Shown here: positions 35,836 through 43,025 of the stretch, piece by piece | Layout: the number at the start of each line of letters is the position of its first letter | Numbering within the stretch: the stretch's first letter is position 1 | From: a virus | Strand: one strand, 5' to 3' | IMG/VR virus record: IMGVR_UViG_3300036861_001044 | Location: 1 to 44,454 of that record | Length of the DNA: 44,454 nt | Made by a program: the position numbers and the translations under genes | The notes under the pieces: model-generated | What the model was told of the DNA's origin: nothing | Database searches by the model: none | Seen by the model: only the letters and a program-made list of their open reading frames with translations

Positions 35836-37209
35836 CTACCGGGCGGCCAGCGCCACGAACGGCGACAGCGTGTTCGTTCCCTTGAACGGCGTGAGGGCCG
35901 TCCGCCACGTCGGCTGCCCGTTGATCCGGAAGACCCACCGGAACGTCTGCTCGTCGTTCAGGAAGCGGACGTGCATCGAGGTGTCGTAGCGCAGCCCTTC
36001 GCCCGACTTCGTGATGACGACGTACTCGTTGAGGTTGACGAGGAGGATGTCGCCGACGTCGCCCAGCGCGGCCGCCTGTTCGATCTCGATGACCGGCTTG
36101 CCCAAGAGGATCCCGAACGGCAGGTTGGCCACGCCGCCCGGCGGAAGCCAGACCGGCTGGTTGGCCACGCTCATGAGCGGCAGCTGGGTCATCACGTCGG
36201 AGTGGATGAGCCAGACGGCCCCGGGCTTGAGCCGCGCCGGGATCCGCGAGTACATCTTGATGACGTTCTCGACCTTGACCGTATCCACGGCCTGGCCGCC
36301 CTCCGCGGCCTGCGTCACCAGGACGGGCGAGTTCAGGATGCCGAGCATCTGGCCGGCGCCGGTGCCGTACAGGATCGAGGCATCGACCTTGAACGCGAAT
36401 TCCGACTCGAAGGCGCTGCCGAGCAGGGCCTCCAGGGCGGTCGCATCGCGGATCAGGCGCTCAGTGGAGTAGGCCAGGCCCATGATCTCCTCGAGCCGCA
36501 GCTCGCCCTTGCCGATCTTGGGCTGCTTGTTGGCCACCGCCGCGGCCTCGGACTTCCAGAAGACCTGGACGCCGCCCCATCGCGAGCCGTCCACGCGGCT
36601 CGACTCGTCGATATAGGGGTACTCGAGCCCATCGAAGTCCGCCCCGATGGGGATCGGTCGGCACCGGGGCAGCAGCATGGCCTGCTGGGTGGCGCGGTCC
36701 AGCATGGCGGTGCTCCAGTCCTTGCGCACCAGGTAGCCGCCATCCGACGGCGTGCCGACCGACATGCCGGTGCCGGCGGCCTGATAGGCGGCGAGCTTCG
36801 AGATGAGGACGTTCGCCTGGCTGCCGAACCGCATCCGGGTCGTCGCGTCGCTCTGGCAGGCGATGGCCTGCAGGAACTCGCCGAACCCGGCGAACTCGTC
36901 GTTGAACGGGGCCGAGACGGTCGCGCCCGGGCGGGATCCGCCGCCGGGGTGGGCCTGACCGATAGTCGCCCGCTCGTGCTCCTCGAGGCGGATCTCGGCC
37001 TGGATCTCCTCGTTGACGCTGTCGATCTGGACCTTGAGCTCGTCCAGCTCGGAGAGGATGGCGTCCCGGCGGGTCTTCTCCTCGGGCAGGAGCATGCGCT
37101 TCTCTTGCTCCGCCCGATCGCTGATCGCGTGGCCTTCTTTGGAGAGATCCTGACGCTTCCGGTCGAGGTCAGCTAGCCGGGTGGCCAGCTGCTGGTGGCG
37201 CTTCGTCAT
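35836..37209 (-). CDS. Major capsid protein (HK97 fold)
   Basis: A 457-residue protein. Residues 1-75 are an amphipathic delta-domain (RLADLDRKRQDLSKEGHAIS and DELKVQIDSVNEEIQAEIRL), cut off by the protease in maturation. After SAPFNDEFAGF the HK97 fold is seen (FEYPYIDES-like LEYPYIDESSRVD, ATALEALLGSAFESEFAFKVD, DILLVNLNEYVVITKS, TFRWVFRINGQP). ATG 37209 is preceded by GGGGGAGGAG; an in-frame ATG at 37242 lies before this site and is less likely. A promoter and structured leader precede it. Confidence 0.93.
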   Translation of the reverse strand: MTKRHQQLATRLADLDRKRQDLSKEGHAISDRAEQEKRMLLPEEKTRRDAILSELDELKVQIDSVNEEIQAEIRLEEHERATIGQAHPGGGSRPGATVSAPFNDEFAGFGEFLQAIACQSDATTRMRFGSQANVLISKLAAYQAAGTGMSVGTPSDGGYLVRKDWSTAMLDRATQQAMLLPRCRPIPIGADFDGLEYPYIDESSRVDGSRWGGVQVFWKSEAAAVANKQPKIGKGELRLEEIMGLAYSTERLIRDATALEALLGSAFESEFAFKVDASILYGTGAGQMLGILNSPVLVTQAAEGGQAVDTVKVENVIKMYSRIPARLKPGAVWLIHSDVMTQLPLMSVANQPVWLPPGGVANLPFGILLGKPVIEIEQAAALGDVGDILLVNLNEYVVITKSGEGLRYDTSMHVRFLNDEQTFRWVFRINGQPTWRTALTPFKGTNTLSPFVALAAR

Positions 37210-37232
37210 GCCCCGCTCCTCCCCCTGTGGGA

Positions 37233-37266
37233 TGCCGGGCATGAAAAAACCGCGCGGAGCCCGGCA
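37233..37266 (-). terminator. Terminator-like hairpin in the capsid leader
   Basis: On the minus strand CCGGGCTCCGCGCGG can fold (with one mismatch) and is followed by TTTTTT (37249-37244). Competing arms TGCCGGGC (37233-37240) and GCCCGGCA (37259-37266) can pair across it. Both in one place suggest an attenuator or an on/off switch 35 bases before the capsid ATG. Confidence 0.5.
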
Positions 37267-37387
37267 CCACGATTCAACGATCCGTGGTCACCAGCAGCTC
37301 ACACGCGGTCGAAGGACCCGTGCGTCTCGCTGCGCTGTCGTTGCCTGTTCGCCCGACGCGTAGGGTCAGCGAGGCATCGGCAACGAC
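37266..37387 (-). ncRNA. Candidate structured leader RNA (pseudoknot plus hairpin)
   Basis: Perfect 9-bp complementary pair GTCGTTGCC/GGCAACGAC (37337-37345 and 37379-37387) crosses a 5+5 bp pair GACCC..GCGTC / GACGC..GGGTC (37315-37326 and 37355-37367). A further 6-bp pair CTCGCT/AGCGAG and a bulged hairpin (ACCACGAT/ATCCGTGGT, 37266-37273 and 37280-37288) lie beside it. The RNA would be transcribed towards the capsid gene from the promoter at 37407-37437. No known riboswitch or ribozyme signature is recognised. Confidence 0.45.
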
Positions 37388-37406
37388 CTACTGCGTACGA
37401 TTGGGG

Positions 37407-37437
37407 ACTCTACACCCGCGCCCTAGCCGGTTGTCAA
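37407..37437 (-). promoter_or_regulatory. Candidate capsid promoter
   Basis: Minus-strand TTGACA (37432-37437) perfect -35. The -10 is TAGAGT (37407-37412) with a 19-bp spacer or TGTAGA with 17. Adjacent to the structured leader. Confidence 0.55.
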
Positions 37438-37447
37438 GATTTTCTGC

Positions 37448-38416
37448 TCACGCCCCCCGGGCCGCCAGTTGCCGGCGCATCTCTGCAGGATCATCATCGG
37501 GCGTGGGGGCGACCGCTGGCGGTGTCGCAGGCGGGGTCTCCACCAGGGCCGGCGCCTCGGCGATTGGTCCGATGCGCTTCCGGCCGCTCGCCAGCCGGTC
37601 GACGACCAGGTCGAGGGTCCCGAGGCTGTCGACCATGCCCTGGGTCCGGCCATCCCGGGCCGTGACGAGGCGCCCCTCCCCGAACCCGTCGCGGACCGCC
37701 GCCGGCGTCACCCCGCGCCCGCGCGCCACCGCCCGCACGAAGGCGTCGTAATACTGGTCGACCTTGCGCTGCATCGAGGCCCGGGTGGCGTCGTCCAGCG
37801 GCTCGAGCTCGTTCCCTTCGCCCTTGAACTTCCCGGCGGTCACGAAGGTCGGCTTGACGCCGAGCATTTCGGCCTGCTTCGACCGATCCATGTGGACCGC
37901 GATGACGCCGATGCTGCCCACCATTCCGCTCGGCGTGACGACGACCTCATCAGCCTGAGAGGCGATCCAGTAGGCGGCACTGGCGGCCGTCGCGTTGGCC
38001 ACGGCGACGATCGGCTTCGCCCCGCGAGCCTCGAAGATTTCCGCCGCGAGCTCCTGGATGCCGAACACCGAGCCGCCCGGGCTGTCCACATCGAGCACGA
38101 TCGCGGTGACGCCCGGATCGTTGAGGGACTGGCGGAAGGCGCCGGCGATCTGCTCGGTAGAGGTCCCCCCGCTGACCTGGGTCATCAGGTTCATGCGGTG
38201 CGCGAGGATGCCGAAGACGGGCAGGACCGCCACGGCACCGATGAGCTTGCGCGGGACGGCCGGAGGACCGGCTCCGATGCGCGCCTGGATCTCCTCGTCG
38301 GTGAAGACGCGCCCCTCGATGCGCAGCCGAAGGACTTCGAGGATGGCTTCCAGGCGGTCGGGAAGGATACTCCACGGGTGTTCGCTGACGAACTTCGTGA
38401 CGCGCTCATACCGCAT
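37448..38416 (-). CDS. Head maturation protease (SppA/S49-like)
   Basis: A 322-residue protein from ATG 38416, preceded by AAGGAGGAGCC. SppA-like signatures: VLDVDSPGGSVFGIQEL (oxyanion), ATAASAAYWIAS with nucleophile Ser146, SGMVGSIGVIA, and TAGKFKGEGN with Lys198 as candidate general base. The C-terminus is Pro-rich. This type (lambda gpC-like) cuts the capsid delta-domain and itself in proheads. It lies directly before the capsid gene. Confidence 0.9.
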   Translation of the reverse strand: MRYERVTKFVSEHPWSILPDRLEAILEVLRLRIEGRVFTDEEIQARIGAGPPAVPRKLIGAVAVLPVFGILAHRMNLMTQVSGGTSTEQIAGAFRQSLNDPGVTAIVLDVDSPGGSVFGIQELAAEIFEARGAKPIVAVANATAASAAYWIASQADEVVVTPSGMVGSIGVIAVHMDRSKQAEMLGVKPTFVTAGKFKGEGNELEPLDDATRASMQRKVDQYYDAFVRAVARGRGVTPAAVRDGFGEGRLVTARDGRTQGMVDSLGTLDLVVDRLASGRKRIGPIAEAPALVETPPATPPAVAPTPDDDPAEMRRQLAARGA

Positions 38417-38435
38417 GGTCAGGCTCCTCCTTCGT

Positions 38436-39371
38436 TCAAACTCCGAGCACCTCGAGGGCCTCGCGCTCATCGGCGCGCTCCGAGAGATACCGTCTGAGCC
38501 ACGGATAGGCCTCCGCATCCACCGTCATCATGCAATCCGCGGCACCCACCAACCTCACCAGGCGGGAAGGGATGACGGGCGCCACCTTGACGAGGACCGT
38601 CGCCGCCGCCCCTCCGAACACGAGCCCGCCCGCGCCAATGACTTCGCGGATGGCCGGCTCTGGCGGGGGCGCCGGCGCTTTGACGGGCGGCAACCACATG
38701 AACCCGGCGGGACCAGTCGGAAGGGCCGGCTTCGGCGAAATCGTATCCGCTTGCCCACCGAACACCACGCCGCCCGACATCGTGTACAGGAAGGTGTGCG
38801 GTCCGGTGAAGAGGACCGCGGCGGCTCCGGAGAGGAGCAGGCCGCCGACGCTCGGGGCGTAGACCTGCACGGCAGCAACAGAAGCGACGCCCGCGAGCGT
38901 GAGGCCGCCCGCCGGCACCCAGACGCGCGTCCGACTCTTCGTCGCCGCACCAGACAGAGCGAGGCCGCCCGCTGCCTCGTAGACCTGGACGGCCGCGATC
39001 GCGGCACCGCCGGCAAGGGCGAGGCCGCCCGTGGGCACGAAGACCTGGATGACGGTCGGCGAGGCGGCACCCGCGAGCACGAGCCCGCCCGCACCGATGT
39101 ACAAGAATGCGCGCGACACCGACGTCGTCGCTGCGCCGGCGAAAATGACGCCGCCGGCTGGCGTATAGACCTGGACCTGAGCTGTCGTGGCCGCGCCGGC
39201 GAAGGCGAGACCACCGGTGGGTTCAAAGACCTGAACGAGGACCCGCTCTGCGGCGCCGGCGAAGGTGAGGCCGCCAGAGCCCGTGTATTGCTTGACGCTG
39301 AACCCCACATCGACCAGGTCCTCGTCGAACCAGCTGAGCGGCAGGAGCGAGGCGTCGAAATTCAGCGGCAT
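38436..39371 (-). CDS. Repeat protein with GGLxxAGAA modules
   Basis: A 311-residue protein in which a unit of about 20 residues recurs at least ten times: GGL, a hydrophobic pair, AGAA, then about 6 residues, VQV and a Pro (for example GGLAFAGAATTAQVQVYTPA). The first residues (MPLNFDASLLPLSWFDED) and the last 60 (MTVDAEAYPWLRRYLSERAD) are different. The regular pattern suggests a beta-solenoid or stacked hairpins, as in fibre or decoration proteins. It lies between portal and protease. Confidence 0.7.
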   Translation of the reverse strand: MPLNFDASLLPLSWFDEDLVDVGFSVKQYTGSGGLTFAGAAERVLVQVFEPTGGLAFAGAATTAQVQVYTPAGGVIFAGAATTSVSRAFLYIGAGGLVLAGAASPTVIQVFVPTGGLALAGGAAIAAVQVYEAAGGLALSGAATKSRTRVWVPAGGLTLAGVASVAAVQVYAPSVGGLLLSGAAAVLFTGPHTFLYTMSGGVVFGGQADTISPKPALPTGPAGFMWLPPVKAPAPPPEPAIREVIGAGGLVFGGAAATVLVKVAPVIPSRLVRLVGAADCMMTVDAEAYPWLRRYLSERADEREALEVLGV

Positions 39372-39374
39372 CGC

Positions 39375-40154
39375 CTAAAACCAGGCCGTCGGCACGAGGT
39401 GGGGGTCAAAGACGCCGAGGGGGGCCGCGCCGCCGGTATCCGGTGGCGGCGGGGCGGCGGCGGCGTACGCCCGTTTGCGCCGTTGGGCTGACCACCCAAT
39501 CGGTGGCCCGTCATCAACCACCGGCGTCCCTACGAGCGTGAGGTCGCGCGCCAAACCGGAGTAATCCTCGGCGTTGGTCGCTATGGCCCGATCCACACAC
39601 GGATACCAGCCTTCCAGGTTGGCCGTGCGCTTGGGCACGTACGACCACCGCTCACTCGCGCGCTCGGCGGCGGTCAGGGCCGCACTCCACCACTTGATGG
39701 CGGCGATGCGTCCGGGCAACGGCCCGTCATTCGCGGAGCCGCCCGCCGCGCCCCACTCCATCAAGGCGTTGCTGCCGGTCTGCGCCTGAGTCCGCTGCGG
39801 CGCGGCCGTCGTGGAGCCGTCCCAGTAGACGTCGGTCCGGTCCGCCACCTCGCCCCGGAGCATGGCCACGTGGTACCAGGTCAACGTGCTCGGCGTGATG
39901 TTCAGCGTGGCGTTGATCCCGTCGACCTCAAGGAACACGCGCATCTGCCCGGCGAGGTTGCTGAGGCTCAGATAGTGATACGGGTTGGGGAACCCCGGGT
40001 TGCTGCCGAGGTAGCACATGATGTCGTGAATGTCCGGAGCCGGGAGGGAGGCAAAGAGAATCCAGAACTGGATCGTCCACGGTCCGGCAATCGAGGGCAG
40101 GCTCGCCGTGCGCTGTAGCCGGTCGAGCGCGTCACCAAAAAAGCGAACGGCCAT
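39375..40154 (-). CDS. LamG/ConA-like domain protein
   Basis: A 259-residue protein. Residues 1-190 have the LamG-like pattern: GPWTIQFWILFAS, YHYLSLSNLAGQMRVFLEVD, TWYHVAMLRG, RTDVYWDGSTTA and PGRIAAIKWWSAALT. Such domains bind carbohydrate. The C-terminus is Pro/Ala-rich. Together with neighbours it is likely part of an adhesin or capsid fibre block. Confidence 0.75.
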   Translation of the reverse strand: MAVRFFGDALDRLQRTASLPSIAGPWTIQFWILFASLPAPDIHDIMCYLGSNPGFPNPYHYLSLSNLAGQMRVFLEVDGINATLNITPSTLTWYHVAMLRGEVADRTDVYWDGSTTAAPQRTQAQTGSNALMEWGAAGGSANDGPLPGRIAAIKWWSAALTAAERASERWSYVPKRTANLEGWYPCVDRAIATNAEDYSGLARDLTLVGTPVVDDGPPIGWSAQRRKRAYAAAAPPPPDTGGAAPLGVFDPHLVPTAWF

Positions 40155-40651
40155 TAGGTCTCCCGCAGTTCGACGGATTTCAGGTGCGCGTCACCCACCA
40201 TATCGTCTGTCCCCGTCGTCCCATCGGCATCGCGCCGCACTCGGAAGCGGAAGTCCTCGCCGATGGCGATCCCGTCGATCTGGGCGTTGGTGAACGTGAT
40301 GGTCGTGTACTTCACCTCCCCGGCGAGGCTGGACGTCACGCTGCCGGCTGATTGCGAGGCCGCGAAGCTGTCCGCATCCAGATCATCCACATCATCTTGG
40401 TGACGCTCGAAGAGACCCTCCCATCGACAGGTGCCCGTCGTCGCGGTATCCGCCGCCCAGCCCAGCACGCAGGTGATCCCGCCCCCCGCGTAGCGCCGAT
40501 CCAGGACGTCGGCGAAGTCGAGCGACTCGTCGGCGGCGGCATCGAAGGCCGCGAGGAGGTGATTGTTGCGGCGGAGGAACGGCGCCCCGCCCGTCGTCGG
40601 CGGGAGCCCGTCGGCCGCTTGCCAGCGATGGAGCACGTCCCCCGAGGCCAT
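40154..40651 (-). CDS. Beta-rich virion protein
   Basis: A 165-residue protein, MASGDVLHRWQAADGLPPTT, with beta-strands through the middle (CRWEGLFERHQDD, KYTTITFTNAQIDGIAIGED, FRFRVRRDADGTTG). This looks like a jelly-roll virion protein known from tail or capsid accessory genes; no name can be given. Confidence 0.6.
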   Translation of the reverse strand: MASGDVLHRWQAADGLPPTTGGAPFLRRNNHLLAAFDAAADESLDFADVLDRRYAGGGITCVLGWAADTATTGTCRWEGLFERHQDDVDDLDADSFAASQSAGSVTSSLAGEVKYTTITFTNAQIDGIAIGEDFRFRVRRDADGTTGTDDMVGDAHLKSVELRET

Positions 40652-40896
40652 CAGGTCACCTCAAATCGCCGACGGAGCACAGTGACGAAGAGCAGGACCT
40701 TTTGCTTGGCCGTCAGCGATGTGCGCGCCGGCAACGGGATCGCCGTGTTAAACGACACCGTGTTGTCTTCGATCCACTGGTCGATCGCATCCACCGCAGC
40801 GCGGAGGTCGACCTTGCTGATCCCGATCGGCTCTCGGTTGGTGCGCATCGCCTCCGCCCACACCTCCAGGCGGTCTGCGGCAAGTAACAGGGCCAT
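40651..40896 (-). CDS. 81-aa hypothetical protein
   Basis: A helical protein, MALLLAADRLEVWAEAMRTN, with a hydrophobic middle and a basic end (VLRRRFEVT). Commonly seen beside tail or head accessory genes; role unknown. Confidence 0.6.
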   Translation of the reverse strand: MALLLAADRLEVWAEAMRTNREPIGISKVDLRAAVDAIDQWIEDNTVSFNTAIPLPARTSLTAKQKVLLFVTVLRRRFEVT

Positions 40897-40911
40897 CTCA
40901 CGCCTCCTGAC

Positions 40912-41127
40912 TCATGCTGGCCCGCGAATCCAGGCCGGGAACTGCGCGCGCAGGTCCGCCTCGACGGTGGCCGCCTCGTCCGCCGTCGCGTCGGGCAGGT
41001 CCACGTAGAAGAGCGTCGTGTCGTTGTACCGGATGTCGACCGGACGCCCCACGGGGATCGTCGCCCGGATGGCCGCGATCACCATGTTGGGGTCTACGGC
41101 ATCTTCGTTCGACAAGCTAATGCGCAT
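40912..41127 (-). CDS. 71-aa hypothetical protein
   Basis: From ATG 41127 (TGATG overlap with the preceding stop). A beta-alpha protein (MRISLSNEDAVDPNMVIAAI, then DIRYNDTTLFYVDLPD). A longer frame reads upstream but through the neighbouring gene. Confidence 0.6.
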   Translation of the reverse strand: MRISLSNEDAVDPNMVIAAIRATIPVGRPVDIRYNDTTLFYVDLPDATADEAATVEADLRAQFPAWIRGPA

Positions 41128-41693
41128 CAGAAGACCCTCGTGCCCCAGGCGGCGATCCACGTGCCGTTCAGGAGGTTGACGGCCCCGCCGTCGTCCAGCG
41201 TCACCGAGGTGAACAGGGCCGTCGTGTTGCCCCAGATGCCCGCGAAGTGATATTTGAGGGGCGCCGTCGTGGCGACGAGGGTATTCGAGTTGGTTTCCCC
41301 GTACACCGCTGCCACCACGCCCGACGACCGCTTTTGCGCCCGCATCGTCACCAAGGCCCGCGCGGCCGTAATGGCGACTGTGGCGACTCGGATGCCGGCC
41401 CGGCTCACCCCCGTCGTCGCCGTCACCGAAGTCGATGCGTGGATGCTGTCGGCGTAGGTCGTCCCCGTATCCCCGTTGAATTGCCACTGCGCGATGGATC
41501 CAGCCCCGGAGTAGCCCTGGATGAATCCCCAGACTTCGAGCAGCGACACCGGGAACGGAAAGGTCAGCGTGACGGCGGGCGCGTCGGCCGTCAGCGCCGC
41601 CAGGCCGAGATACTCCCTCGGCATCTCGGCTGGGACGACCATCCTGGGGATGACAATGCCGCGGCCGCCGATGGTGCGAATCCCGCCTTTCAT
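41127..41693 (-). CDS. Beta-rich virion accessory protein
   Basis: A 188-residue protein rich in Val, Thr, Ala and Gly, MKGGIRTIGGRGIVIPRMVV, with strands FPVSLLEVWGFIQG, RVATVAITAARALVTMRA and a C-terminal LLNGTWIAAWGTRVF. Typical of phage surface proteins with a jelly-roll. Starts in an overlap with the preceding stop. Confidence 0.6.
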   Translation of the reverse strand: MKGGIRTIGGRGIVIPRMVVPAEMPREYLGLAALTADAPAVTLTFPFPVSLLEVWGFIQGYSGAGSIAQWQFNGDTGTTYADSIHASTSVTATTGVSRAGIRVATVAITAARALVTMRAQKRSSGVVAAVYGETNSNTLVATTAPLKYHFAGIWGNTTALFTSVTLDDGGAVNLLNGTWIAAWGTRVF

Positions 41694-42361
41694 CAGGCGT
41701 GCTCTTTGCCGCTGAGGTGGAGGTTCACCTGCGACGCGGCCGACGCCAGCGCCGCGATGAAGTCGCCAGCATTGAGGTAGACGTCCTCGAACCCGATGAT
41801 GACGGTCTGCCCCGGCCCGATGGGGATGGCGTCGAGAAAGATATTCGTGGCCCCCGCCGCGCTGCCCGAGGGCACGAGGTGCAGCGTCGCCGTCCGTTCA
41901 ACGGTATCGTTGTTCATAAACAGCGCCTCGGTCAGTTCCGTCACCATGTCCGTCGGCACGGTGTACTGCGTGACCACGGCGGCCGTCAGCTGGTTCTGTG
42001 AGAGCTTGAGCGGCTGGATCATGAGACTCCAGCCCACGCCCTCGACGTATTCCAGGCACCGACCCGGGCTGAGATTGACTTTCTTGAGCTCAACCGCGGT
42101 CGTGCCGTCCGTGTGCACGACCGTAATGACCACGGGCGAGGTCCCCTTGTTTCGGATGTTCAGCGTCTTGACGTTGCGCGAGACGCCGGCCCCCGGCGAG
42201 GCGACGATGTCTGTGGTCGCCGCGGTCGTGATCGCGGTGTTCTTCCGGCCGGTCGTCACCGTGCTGCCGTTGTAGTCCATGAACGAGGCGTGGACGTCCA
42301 CCGTCACGGCGGCGCCCGTGATGAGCTGGATCTTGTCGGTCGTGCTGACGAGGAGGAGCAT
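41693..42361 (-). CDS. Beta-rich virion accessory protein
   Basis: A 222-residue protein, MLLLVSTTDKIQLITGAAVT, with a repeated strand pattern (TLNIRNKGTSPVVITVVHTD, ATLHLVPSGSAAGATNIFLD, GQTVIIGFEDVYLNAGD). A widespread phage structural family in my reading; not a named one. It probably acts in the same surface module as the 188-aa neighbour. Confidence 0.65.
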   Translation of the reverse strand: MLLLVSTTDKIQLITGAAVTVDVHASFMDYNGSTVTTGRKNTAITTAATTDIVASPGAGVSRNVKTLNIRNKGTSPVVITVVHTDGTTAVELKKVNLSPGRCLEYVEGVGWSLMIQPLKLSQNQLTAAVVTQYTVPTDMVTELTEALFMNNDTVERTATLHLVPSGSAAGATNIFLDAIPIGPGQTVIIGFEDVYLNAGDFIAALASAASQVNLHLSGKEHA

Positions 42362-42367
42362 CGCGCG

Positions 42368-42601
42368 CTATACGTACCCGAAGCCCTTCAGCACGGCCTC
42401 CGGCGTGCCCTTGAGCCGCGCCGCCGGAAGCTCGGCCCGCTTGGCCATCCGCACGGCCCCGAGCTTCGCGTAGCCCCGCTCCATCGTCTCGCCCTTCACG
42501 TTCACGTAGTGGAGCTCCCCGACGCCAGTGACCTCATCGATCGCCGCCAGAATCGCCACGCGCTCGCCACGCACGACCCACATCCCTTTGCGCCATCCCA
42601 T
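42368..42601 (-). CDS. 77-aa SH3-like protein
   Basis: MGWRKGMWVVRGERVAILAA and VGELHYVNVKGETMERGYAK: a small SH3-like beta-barrel with a basic, Pro-rich end. This pattern appears in short phage proteins near structural genes. Confidence 0.6.
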   Translation of the reverse strand: MGWRKGMWVVRGERVAILAAIDEVTGVGELHYVNVKGETMERGYAKLGAVRMAKRAELPAARLKGTPEAVLKGFGYV

Positions 42602-42620
42602 GGGGGCCCCTCCTCCTGAT

Positions 42621-43025
42621 TTAGTCGGCGGTGATCTTCGGCGTCACCTTGATCTGGTCGCCGTTGTTGGCGATCGGGTACGGCCCGTCCGTGAACCGCT
42701 CCGCCCACGCCAGCGACCCGCTCGTCACCTGAGTCAGGTAGTACCCAAAAATGTTCTGCGTTGCCTGAGCGGCCGTGGATGAGAAGGTTTGCTGGGCGAA
42801 CGTCGCCTCGGTCGGGGCGCCCTGGACCACGGTCCACGAGCTGCCGGTCAGTGTCACGTTCGCGTAGCCGGTGAACGTCGCCTCGGTGTAAGTCACAGCG
42901 ACGTCAGTCTCCGCCGGCGTGATGTTGTTCTGGAAGAGCCTCAGCACGAGGTTCTGGCCGGCGGTGTGGTTGAGGAAGGCCTTGAGCGCCAGTTCCTCGC
43001 CGATGTTCGGGACCAGGAGCGTCAT
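42621..43025 (-). CDS. Virion accessory protein next to portal
   Basis: A 134-residue protein starting MTLLVPNIGEELALKAFLNH, in an ATGA overlap with the portal stop. It is beta-rich (NLVLRLFQNNITPAETD, AVTYTEATFTGYANVTLTGS, PYPIANNGDQIKVTPKITAD). Proteins with this opening recur in phage tail or head accessory modules. Function not established. Confidence 0.65.
   Translation of the reverse strand: MTLLVPNIGEELALKAFLNHTAGQNLVLRLFQNNITPAETDVAVTYTEATFTGYANVTLTGSSWTVVQGAPTEATFAQQTFSSTAAQATQNIFGYYLTQVTSGSLAWAERFTDGPYPIANNGDQIKVTPKITAD

Larger units (their letters stand above)
37210..37447 (-). other. Structured leader region of the major capsid gene
   Basis: 238 bases with no convincing gene between protease and capsid genes. 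Going downstream on the minus strand: promoter (37407-37437), crossing complementary segments able to form a pseudoknot (37315-37387), a bulged 8-bp hairpin (37266-37288) and a terminator-like hairpin with six T (37244-37264). The layout looks like a regulated 5' leader. Confidence 0.6.

Noticed and set aside
35716-37176. 486-codon plus-strand open frame
   Set aside because: Antisense to the major capsid gene; no ribosome site or protein pattern.
37315-37387. HDV-like self-cleaving ribozyme
   Set aside because: Crossing helices suggested it, but the helix order, loop motifs and spacing do not match the nested double pseudoknot of that class.
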